From the NCBI RefSeq assembly GCF_001949145.1, contig NW_019091404.1, positions 143,347 to 207,346 of the forward strand: DNA of 64,000 nt, written 5' to 3'. A program made the position numbers and the translations under genes. Shown here piece by piece: positions 29,801 to 41,800 of this stretch. The notes beneath the pieces were generated by a model that was not told the origin of the DNA, searched no databases, and saw only the letters and a program-made list of their open reading frames with translations. The number at the start of each line of letters is the position of its first letter. Within the stretch, counting starts at the first letter, position 1. This DNA comes from Acanthaster planci (Eukaryota > Echinodermata > Asteroidea > Valvatida > Acanthasteridae).

Positions 29801-32800
29801 GCAAAAATATTCATCCTAAAGAAGTTTGATTAACCAACATTCAATTAGATGTCCTGAAATGTGTATTACCAAGTCAAAATCAGAAATTAAACTGGCCATA
29901 TTTTCTCCATTTCTCGATGCATGCATAAAAAAATTATCTGTTATTGTAGCCGCATCAGTTGCAGCCTTCCAAATCATCATTCGAACAATTTGGCAATTTT
30001 TCATTTGTACTTATTTTCCTCAACATGCTGGGCAAAATGTGACACCAACAATCAGGCGAGCATCCACAATCCCATCATGCAATGTGAGTATCACCTTGGA
30101 TGTCCTATTCCCATTGGGCAGGACCGAGCAAGGCTCTCCAGAGCAGGAGTCTATCCACTCGCCGTACTACCGACAATTGGCGAGGAAAAACGACACAAGC
30201 TATCAGTATTTGGACTTGCAGGCCATGAAAAACTTTTAAACATCTCAATGGTTACCTGGGGATTACACACGTTTGCCCCGGAGAAATATTCTTTGGGGCA
30301 AACTGTCAGGCCCTCTAATTTTTTGGATTCAATGTACATTTCAGATCGATGCAGTCAGCAAGCAGTTGGCAGTGGTTTTTCTTTTGCACATTTCAAAAAT
30401 GGCTGCTCATATCTTTTTTCAGTTGGGTTCTTACTCTTCATGTTATGATGGTCCAAATGGTGTGATCACCCTGTGAATTAGGCTCGGAATTGCTCCAATC
30501 CCTCGGATAGTCAAAAAGGGACCCTAAACTGTACCCCGCACAATGAAAGAAAATTCACTACAAATGTTTTGATTCTTGACAAAGTTTTGTAGTGTTACAA
30601 AATGTCTCCGGGAATAGATGAAAATATAAGAAACCCCCAAATGGTGGATTCTGCGTGAAAGGCAGGGCAAAAATTGCTATTATTTATCTTGTTTTTGTTA
30701 TTGAATACAATTCAGTGTTTGAGGGTGGGCTTTGGTAGGGTGGAGCAAGCCTTTAATATATGATAAGGTTGAATTTTGTTGAATTTCTAACCTGGCTGAT
30801 GCCTTGACAGGTGAAAGTCACCGTTGACCCCTCCTCGACCTCCAGGTCAACCGGGTCGTCAATAATGACCCGCATACTGGGACCTGTAGTAAAATAAGGG
30901 CACTTGCTCGTATTATCTGAGCTCCATTCTAATTGTGCATGACCCATAGAGGTCAGTATATCGAGTCAAGCAAGTGTAAAAGCTTCAGAGACATGTTTAA
31001 AGAAGACAGCTTTGGGCCAAGTCTGAATTAATTGGCTGCAGCTGGAAATTACATAATCATGAGTCTGTGGTTGTGGCTGCAGGTGTTGATGAATAAAACT
31101 TGGAACCAGCTAAAATCTGGCTGTAATACTGTTTTTTCAATTTTTAAAAATTTTTTAGTATAAATGAGCAACGACACTAAATATGAAGAGAAGCCTAGAA
31201 TGGTGCCCCAACTCCAAAGCCCAAATTACACATACCGACGACTGTGATGGTAACCTGTGCCCTGGATATGCCATACTGGTTCCTGGCTACAAATACGTAG
31301 ACACCGTTGTTGATGGCCTGAAGATTGGTGATCTGGAAAGATAACGAAAAATTGGTGACATGAAAGGAATTGATTTACGCCCCAAACAGCGAATGTTAAA
31401 GACTAGAATCACAGCTTTGAGATTGGTTCTTGGGTGAACAAAACCAGAAATTCCTTTTTAATAGAAATGAAAGAAAAATCAGAGATGACTTTTGAACAGA
31501 AGAGTGGACAAACTATCATGTTCATAAAGAGTTCAGGGTCTAGGGATTTGACTGGCAGACACAGTGAAGTAATCAAATGAGTTGTTTCAACAAAGACTGC
31601 TTCACAATCTTCGATACCTGTAACGAGTTGTCTGGAAGCTGGATGGCATTGGGAGGTAGAGGACTCCCATCAGCACGGCTCCAGGTGCCCGAGATGAATG
31701 AGTTCTGGATATACACCCGGATGTAGATGGTAGAAGACAGGACACCGGACAGCTCTGTCGGAGTGATTGTGATGATCGGTGCTTGCTCCTCTACAGACAC
31801 AAAACAGGAGTATGTTGATATATTTGAAAAAAGACAAGACTAAACATCTAAAGGCCAGGAGGGTTTCAGAAAATCTGACTGAAAGTCAGTTGTCGCTAAT
31901 TTGGAGAAGTCAACTTACGCTGGCCAATAGGGGTGCAACTGCCACCGACGATTCTGGGATTTCCTTCAAATCCTGGGGCACATCTGTTGGATGAAAAATG
32001 GTAGAATTGACAGTATTGTCGTCAAGTCCTCATAAGTTCCTCACAAGTCCTCACAAGCCACAAGATAGTCAGAAAAGACTGTAACAACTGCACTTCTGGG
32101 TCACTGTTCAACAAATGAATACTTGCAAGGGTGAGGTTCAAAGGATGCAATGACTTACTGTCCACAATCGCGACCGGTGTACTCCCTGCTACAGGCGTTG
32201 CAAGTCGGCCGGCCGTCAGTATCCAGTATACACGTAGGAGAAAACCTACCAACCAAAAAAAGTTACATTTTGGGTGAAGGTTTCATCCTCTAGCATCAAT
32301 CATAATTAACTTTCAAATTCAAATTACAGAGCAAAACACACCAAACTCATTTCCTACACTAACAGACGTTGGAATTTAACTGCAACATGCACTAAACTGG
32401 CTACAGTTTTACTTTGATTTCTTCACGCCTAAACTTTAAACTCGGTTGTACACTAAACCTTCGGTTCTCTTTGATCAAGACTTCCATGTATCAAAAGCAA
32501 ACTTTCCATACTTAGTGCAAATCACCATGCAAACCTGCAAGTCTCATTTGAATGAGATTTCCTTATAAAGTGTCAAAACTGATCTTCCCATTAGGCTCGG
32601 AGATCTTCTTACTGATTGGATGGGACACTGAGCGGGCAAGCGCATGGGCGACAGTCGCCGGGCGTGCCGGAGGTAGCATCACCATAGTAACCATCCGCAC
32701 ACCGCTCACAGTTTTCTCCGACAGTGTTGTGCAGGCAATCCTGTCGAATGAAAAAAAGGAACAGGCTATAGATTCTCCAGTCACACATGTGAGGCTCAAC

Positions 32801-35800
32801 AGAAAATAGACATGTTCAGTACACGTAAAATGAGGTACACGCAACATGTACGAGTGGCACATGCACATGTACATGTCAAATGTGAATACACGTATTAATT
32901 ACATGAAAGATTCTACTGATGAATTCGGGAGGCAACTGTGCGAGGTTGCTGCGCACGAGGCACATGGAAGTAAGTGTCACAATATCACATGCGACATGTA
33001 CGAGGTAATTTGAGATTCAGGATCAAGTTTTTGGAGACTGTGAGGTTCCTAAGAGGTCAGCGCGAGGTGCACGTGAAATACCAGCGTGGTACACGAGATG
33101 TAGCAGGCGCCTGGTACTCACTATGCAGACACCGGTTTCCCGACTGCAGGTACTGGCGTGGCCGTTGCACTGGCAGGGCACGCAGATGCCGAGGTACAGG
33201 CCCTGGTCCACGCGGGAGTAACCTACAGCACAGTCCTGCAAAAACATGACGACAAAGCTCAAAGATCAAAATTGAACCAACGGTGACGGACTCACTCCAC
33301 TGATCAGGGGACTGGTTAGTCTGGCTTAGGGCTGGTTCATACTCGGCTGCGTACACAGTGAATACGCAGTGAGTATGAACTGGCCTTTAGTGTCATTTCT
33401 CTGGCTTCTGTTATGCCCTCCTTGTTTCATTTCAGTTAATCTGGTTACTTTTGAGAAGTAATACTTGGTGCTACCCCTGTAACCTCCATTACTTCCATGA
33501 AATTGTCTCTTGGCTTATGGGTAATTCCAGAAATTAGGGGTCTGAAAGTGTGACATTTTTGTGTCCCTGTTACATCTGACCTTTGTTATTTGACATGGAA
33601 ATATCACTGGAATTGATTTCAAACTATTACTACACTTTGTGTGGCAGGTAATTTGCATTAATTTATCACTCTTGGAAATTACACGTAAAACAATGTGTTT
33701 TGAAGTTACAAAATCACATGTCAGATGTGACAGGGACACGAAAAAAATGGACCCCTAATTTCTGGAATTACCCTTATCTATCTGACTTCCATTACTTTTT
33801 GAAAGTTACACATGTACACAGTTTTCTCTGTTTGACTCATATTGCTTCTAAAAATAATGGTCACCTTTGTGACTTTTGTTACTTCTAGAGGTTACTTCCT
33901 TGATTTCTGAGAAGTCATATTTTGTTCACCTTGAAGACTTCCATTGTTTTTCCGAAAACATGCTTTCTTACATCTTGGTCATTACTGTCACTTCTGACGA
34001 ATCAAGCTTTTTGTCATCTGTGACCTTTGCTACCTCTGCTCTTTTTGGAGGAATCGTACTGTGTCATCTCTGTGACTTGTTGCACAACGATCAGCTTACC
34101 TCGCATGACAAGCCGGTGTAGCCCTCTGGACACTGGCAATCTTCAACGGATAAAGCTTGGGACTGGCCAGTATTCTCCGGAACTACGACAAAAAAAAAAA
34201 TTTAAAGCACTGTTTCTGAAGTTGCCTTTTCCTCAGAGGAAATGTCAATGGTCCCTCTTTTGAACATCTACATTTGCTCAGTGAGAAACTTTGACTCACC
34301 GGCGATATCCATGGAGATGTCTCGTATCCTGGTGCTCAACATCTGGGAATGGAAGGTGGCTCGGATGAGGATGTACTCCACATCAGCCAGTGCCATCAGG
34401 AGAAACTCCCTCGTCGCTGGATTTTGGTCGGGCCGTCGGAAGTTACTCTGAGGTGAGAGACAAAATGTGGCTCATAACTCAAACAGCTAAACTCAAAACC
34501 TCATTTTAAGAAATTGAGTTGGGTGCACCTAAAAAAGGGCGATTCACAATAGCGCACCACCAAGAGTGTTGCAACGCAACGCGCGAAATTTGTCGACCCT
34601 TTCCAAACGTGCATTGGGTCAACAAATTTCGCACACCGTGATTGGCTAACGCATTGCCAACTCTTGGTGGCGCACTCCTGTGAAATGCCCATATTAACCC
34701 CAATTAACCCCTCAAACTTGACACTGGAGTGGGATTTGTGTCAGTTATTGCCCGAGATAAACTGGATGAGAGACAAACCTATTACATCCACATCATACAA
34801 GCTGTACAGCAGAAGAAATATTATGCCATTAAAATGGACAATCTTCTTGCCTCAATATGATGAGGGGTTTGGCAGGTATTCATACAAATATATAACACTG
34901 TAAACATGACTGTTATCTTTGACTGAAACTAAGATTTTGAATCAACTAAACACGAAAAAAATGGCAAATGCTGACACTTTTTATTAAAATTCCCTTGGCA
35001 AAAGGCCGATTAAAAAATTGTGCAAAATACCTCCACTAGCTGGATGGCATTGGTCCGGGTCTCGCCAGGTCGAAGAGGTCGATCATAGTAGATGAGCCTG
35101 ATGTTGTTACCCTAGATAGGGCAACGGAGAGACAGGAAGGGTGATATACGGGTGACAACTTTGACTGGAAGATGAAACTGCAAGGTGAAAACTTCCCAGA
35201 AAGCTCGGATGAAACTGAATTGAAGTTCATCGGTAAAGAAAGATTCTTCTGACTGTGACCACAACAACCTGGTCGTTACCATGGCAACACTGCACCAATT
35301 TCACACAGCAGATCAGCAGGAAATCCTGCTTTGAGGATTTATGCGCTACGCTATAAAAATTAGCTGAGCACCAGTTACAAGCAATATACACATCGTGACC
35401 TTTGGCTGGTAACTTGTCTCTGCTAAACCAATATTCTTCAGCGCTTAATTGGCAAATTTTAAAAGCTGAGCAGCTGTACCAGATTGGCCCCTGGCCACAG
35501 TAGACATGTCAACCCAAAGCAAGATCTGCATATTTAGTTATTACCACAGAATGTTTAATAAAATTATTCAGTCACTTACAAAGATTTCCACATCACTCTC
35601 GCCATACTGCTGACCCTCCACTGCCGCGTCGTAGCTGATGGTGTATCGTAGGAAGCCACCATAGGCTGTGACCTGGTAAGAGGTTGAAGGTCACAGGTCA
35701 ACAACAAAAGCACTCCAAGCCAATTATACTGAAAATTTACTTCCTGTTACTTAGTCAAATCTTGGACCCTTCATTTGGAATGCCATTCTTTTCTACCATT

Positions 35801-38800
35801 GCAAGGGTTCTTCTGCTGCATACTGCAACTGTCTTTAACCCTAACCCCCTAAGGACCATTGAGATCACGCATATGCTTGTTGGATTCAGAGGGTTACCAA
35901 GAGCCTAATTTTGTTTTTTCTACCTGGTCGCCTCTGAATTTTGGTGGGAGACTCCAGAAGTAGGCCTGACTCGGCAGTTGGTCAAATCCGCTGAAAATGA
36001 TCTCATTGGTTGGCACATTGATGGTGAAGCCACTTGAGTACAGGGAATCTCCGGCACGGTTCCGGAGGACCATGCTGCGCGGATCAGAGGGAGACTGGAA
36101 CGTGACTCGCAGCTGTGAAGGACAAGAGAGTTAACTTGAGTCAGCTTAAACTGCATGTATGCCGTATTTTGCAACTGTTGGCCAAGTTTCACTGTCGTAA
36201 AGAATCAACACAACCCTGGCTTGGCTTCCTGAATGTTTCTTAATATTTTGCAAAAGAAAAAAGGTTTTAAACTTTTGCCGGTCTAAAGCACAGCTAAATT
36301 TGAACCACCAAATTATCCAGATTCCGAGCTGGACCGAGAAACCGATATCAATTCACACAAAGTCCACATTTTGTGTACAAGTGCAAAGCCTTTGCCATGT
36401 GTTCACTCCACAAAACTGGATTTTGCCAGGTTCAAGATGTCTGTGGAGGTATATGAAGTGACACTTATCACCCTGACCTGTTGCCGGTAGTAACGGGAAC
36501 TGGTGCATCCGTCGGCCACGCCCATGCAGAAGCACTTGGTGCAACCGTCCGGATTGCTGGTGGCAAGGTTGAAGTAACCATACCTGCAGACGTTGCACAG
36601 GGTGCCTTCAGCATAGGTCTGCGGGAAGACGGAGGGACAGGTTAAAAATTGGACAGGAGTAAAAATGGATATGTTTTCACTTTTTCATCTTGGCCTTTAG
36701 GCTTCTGTTCCGTGAGTTTAGAAGTCCAGACCTTCAACCTCAATGCAGCTACATTTTCTGCGCCAGAAACACCCCAACTCAATCCCACACCCAATTTTAG
36801 AGTGTAATTCTAATTTGGTTGCAACAGTAACTTTTTCAAGCTGACTATGGAGCTCGAGTAGAATTGGAAGAATGAGACAAAGCCAAAGTTTGAATGGCGC
36901 CCTCTCCTGTGCATGCACAGTGGCTATAGGAGTTTTTCCCTTCACATCAAGGGATTTTTGTCTTGTTGTAGTTGACTTTTACCTTGCAGTCGCACTGGCC
37001 TGAATCGTCACAGCCTGGAGATGAACTGCCACGAGAATCACACTGACAGGAATCTGGAGACAAACGCACATACAGAACACAGCCGTTCACATATCGCAGC
37101 TGAAAATGATGCAACTTTTTAGTTACATCTGCCGAACAAATACCCCCTACAGAGTCCTACCATCACTGTTTTTTCCACCCAAAAATCATATTCCTCAATT
37201 TGCTAGAACAGAATGGCCTTCTTCCATATTTCAACAGTCAGGGTTAGGAGGCCATCCCAGGCATTGTAACTCTGATGATATACACTGATGGTTGGCGTTG
37301 CACAAGTAACTACCTGAAAAGAGACTATTGTGACCATGTGTTTTTCAACCAACCACAGTCTAAAGTCACTCTGCAGATATTCGACGTCAACAGATAATGT
37401 CTCATTCCAGGAGAAAAAAATCAAGCTCATCACAGCAGGGAAGTAACTGCTTTATCCAAGCAGAAAGGTGAAGAGCTGTCATACTTGTAAGGTAGAGAGG
37501 AAATTATGTCAATAAATTGAAACAAAAAACTTCTGTCTTCCAAGCTTGAGAGGACACTACAGACCTTGTCTCTGGCAGCTACCACTGGGGCGGGTCGGAT
37601 CACCAAAGAAGGGCGGCTCGCATCTGGAAAGAGGAAACTCCTAAGTGTTATCTTTAAGTAACAGTCAGAATCTCTACAAAACAATGGTGCAAATGATCTC
37701 ACGAGTTTATCAGTTGGAGGCAAGAGGTGACAAGGAGAGTGTCATCTGGCAAATTCTGAAATGAAATCAATTTCATTTCGCTCCTTAGGATTTTGGTTCA
37801 AATGAATTCCGTGAGAATGTACTTGGCTCAAAAGGCTCCAGTTCCGTTTTCATTCAGAACACTTTTTAAAATTAGGAATCACCTTATTTCTCCCTCACCT
37901 TTCACAGTTTCTTCCTGCATAGCCAACAGGGCAGTTGTCGCAAGTTGCATAACCATCGACGTCAAGGTAACAGGTTGAGGAGAACCTGTGAGAGAGGGAA
38001 CAAACTGACCAATCACAGGAGGCCGTTCAGTGAACCAGTCAGTCCCTTCACATGGTAATGATACATTTTTGTTATAACCAACCATTTCAGTTTCTTGGAT
38101 GGTTATTTATTTAGTTAGTTTATAGTTAGTTATTTTTGACCAAAAATGGGCTCAAGAGACCACTCACTGGTTTGGCGTGGCTGTCAGCGGGCACGGGCAG
38201 GGCTGGCAATCGTCCGCGGTACCGGTCAGTGGGTTGCCATAGTAACCAGACACACACTGGTCACAACTGTCTCCGAAGGTATTGTGTAGGCATGCCTTGA
38301 GGAGTTAGGAAAAAAGATGCCTTAATCATTTGAGTCCAAGTAGTAAGCCTTGAAGGTTACTGTTTATTTCGATCTTTGCTCTAACTTTACATTGAGCTGA
38401 GAGTAGAGAATGGCTGATGATGTGTCCGCCTATATATAGGGCAAGTTCAATCAAGGACTGCTAGTGGACTAGTGGTTGATTTGTGACGTACCTAGCCCAT
38501 GTGCAGTGAAGTTGAAGTGCAAATGACCCAAGTCAACCGTTGTTGGGTTCTTAGACCAAAGGGGAGAAAACATTGCCACAGGAAGGGCAAAATAGCAAAA
38601 ATTAGAGTGGAAACGGTCGTTTCCTACTGACATACTGTTCTTCTGGCATTTTTCTTTTAACTGGTCTTCTCTGCACTGTCCTATTAAAAATGGCTTATGG
38701 CAACCAACGACATGGCCAACCTCCGCAGGCTGGTCACGAATAGTTGACTAGACTAGTCCAACCATTGTCGACTAGCGTGCGTTTGATAAAAGATAGTCGA

Positions 38801-41800
38801 ACTATGGTTAACTATGGTCCTTGGTGGAAGTTGACCCTGGAGAGTATTCAAAAAAAATCTTATATATGCAATGGAGACGGAAGCGGCATTGGTAATATGC
38901 AGATTTCACTTTCCAAAACATAACAATAAAACACAAACAGAAACATGATCTCGCAAACTCAATTTACTGGTACAGCACCCTCCGACCCATCTACAGGGTT
39001 CCGGCACCGAAAGGACAATGAAATTCCATGACTTTTCCCGGCATGGAAAACGATAACAAATTTCCACGACTTTTCCAGGCCACGGGAACCCTGCATCTAC
39101 ATTAAACACACAGCTGACAGTGTACACAGAAAACCGCATGTAGGGCCCCGGCACCGATATTGGGTGATGAAATCCTAAAACAAACTATATAGGGAAACCG
39201 CCGAGGTGCTTGCAATTATGCAGACGAACAAAGAAATTGACTGGAGCGGGATTTGAACCTGGGACCTCCGGGATACCGTACCGGTGCTCTACCAACTGAG
39301 CTATCCAGCCCTGTGTTGGTGGTTCTTCGGGGGATGGAATAGAGAGAACATGCTCCTATTTTTCGAGTAGAGTGTTGGATTGATGGGATTCAGGGTGGGC
39401 CTTTGTAAATACAAAAGAGGGAGTTTGCATGTGGATAACACGAATCAACACCGAAAGCAAGGAAATAATGAAGTGAACAAACTGTTCGTCGTCAATGTTT
39501 TTCACAATGTTTTACCTGATATCCTGCGGCAGTCGAGCATGTGAAAAATAAAGTCAAAAGTTGATATCAACAGTTGAAAACTGGAAACATTTAAAAAGTT
39601 CATCTGTGAAGAAACCGATTTCAGTTTTATCCAAACTTGCTTGCTAATTATTTTGAAGTCTCAATGCTACAAAATAAAATTATGGTCACTTAGAAGGAGT
39701 CCTTTTTATACTTTTACGTCGATGATTACAAGAAGGAACTGATGATCAAAATTTTTCTGGCATACTGAGCTCGAATGAAGAGACTGAACAACCTCTTTTG
39801 AAATCCTCATTAAAAGCAAAATGAATACACCCAAACATTTTAACGCCTTTGTAAAAAAATGTTCCGTAACTTTTCAATTTTCGGCAAGATTGAACAGGTC
39901 AGTCTTGTCTGTCTAACCAAAACTGACAAACGATGCTATGCAAGAAACATGAAACAGATGTTAACGTGGCAAACATGGCGAGTGCACCAAAAAAATAAAT
40001 TAACACTGGCATGGCCGATGAAGGGATGCCCGCGAAACACAAATTTATCCTGACGTGGCCAACATGGCGGCTACCCGAGAAACATAACTTAATATTGATG
40101 TTGCTACCGTGGCACTGTGAAAGTGTTTATGACAACACTACATGCATCAATACCCACCCTGCAGACACCAGTCTCTGGATCACAGTCAGTGGCATGGCCG
40201 TTGCACTGGCATGGACCACAGACACCCAGGTACAGCCCTCCTCCGGTGCGGGTGAAACCAACATCGCAATCCTGTGGCACAAGAGAGAGATGACTCGTAT
40301 CATTTATCAACCACTTGAAAATCTCTCACACAGGTTTGCACCTTTCAGACATTTCATAAACATTAGTTACAAATCTTTCTGAGACAGAGTGTAAATGACG
40401 TTTTGAAGGAGAATCATGTAACGCTCACCTCACAGGACAGCCCAGTGTAGCCGATTGGGCAGATACACTGCTCCACTGCGTAAGCCCTCTCACGCCCAGT
40501 GTTCCTGGGTTCCGCAATATCCAAGGTGACGTCCTTAATGCTTAGCAAAAGAAAAGTACAATCCCTTTACTTTAGAGTCAAGATATTGGGGTAAGCCTTC
40601 CCAAATATCACATTCACTTTTTCTTTTTCAACAGGTTTAAAAATTTCACAACACAAAACCTTCAAAGTGTAATAAGTTTGCAAAATGTGAATTTGGAAAA
40701 TGTCTTGTTACCCAATTGCTGGGTTTGTTTTTCATACAATATGAATTATCGCTTACACGGCATAGGTTGTGGGAGAGCTGTACGTCGCTCTAATTAAAAT
40801 CAAGTCCAAGTCTGCCAGCAGCATCATCAGAAACTCCCTCTGGATTGGCTGGTCATCCAGTCGCCTCCAGTACGTCTGCAAAGATATCCACCAATCAGGC
40901 GAGGCATCATATTGGTATCTCAGTTTGGCGTGACCAAATTTGAAATACGTGTTGCTCCTGGGATTTTGAAGTACCCTCCAATACAATACCAATGCAGTGT
41001 TTCACACCTTTTGCCATATTTGGGGATTTAGACCTTCTGAACCTTTATGAAACCAATTCCAAATTGTTTAACCTTGAAAGCAAACCCTCAAAAAGGTCAA
41101 AACATCATACAAAAGGTATTATTACACACATACTATTCTCGTGCACCATCCATTACGTCAAAAACTTTTCAAAGTACTACACCTGAGATGTCTCAACCAA
41201 TACACACCTGCCTTTCATTTCTTGAAAAAAAAAAAAAGCACTTGAAACACAATTTACTGAGTACAAATACACCTTTATGCCTTCATACCTCGATCAGCGG
41301 AACAGAGTAGGTCTTGTAGCTATTGGACGTTGGCCTGTCTGGGTGGACAATCTTCGCCGTGATTCCGTTTCCCTGTGCATGACACAAAACAAGCATAGAA
41401 TTTGAAACCAACAAATGTGCTGCCATCTGCAAAAGGACAATCCTGAACAGCCTAAAATCCAGTTACTTTGTTGAAGATAGGCAAAAGGTGAGAAATGCCT
41501 ATAAATCATCAACTTGTTTATCACCAAAAATAATCAATTAAATACTTGTAACTTGTGTTCCCTTAAAGATTAACAGAGCTGCTTTTCACACAAACTGATC
41601 ACATTTTTGTGTGACTCCGGGGGGGGGTCCAGATTGGTGTAGTGGTTCTTTCCTGGCCTTCCACCTCCGTGGTCCCTGGTTCACATGGTCTGCATGTGGA
41701 TTGGGTTTTCAGTCCCTACTTGATCCCTTGGGTTTATCCAGAATATTCCGTTGGGATTTTTCTCTCACTTCTTAAAAGTTGAACTGCTCCTCACTGTCTC

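Larger units (their letters stand above)
37624..40157. other. Intronic stretch within the second LE block (exons excepted)
   Basis: Apart from exons 37899-37985 and 38168-38295, nothing coding is seen. It contains TAGTCGA-type degenerate repeats at about 38735-38815, the element at 38996-39098, the tRNA-like unit at 39239-39310, and a decayed tandem repeat with AACATGGCGG units at 39959-40094. Confidence 0.7.

Noticed and set aside
29826-30448. Plus-strand open frames of 137 and 175 codons in the Ig3 intron
   Set aside because: No domain, codon bias or splice context; they lie in an intron of the perlecan gene and look like chance frames.
39239-39310. Functional tRNA gene
   Set aside because: The acceptor and D arms fit, but the anticodon loop lacks the invariant T and the T stem is poor; decayed relatives nearby point to a SINE.
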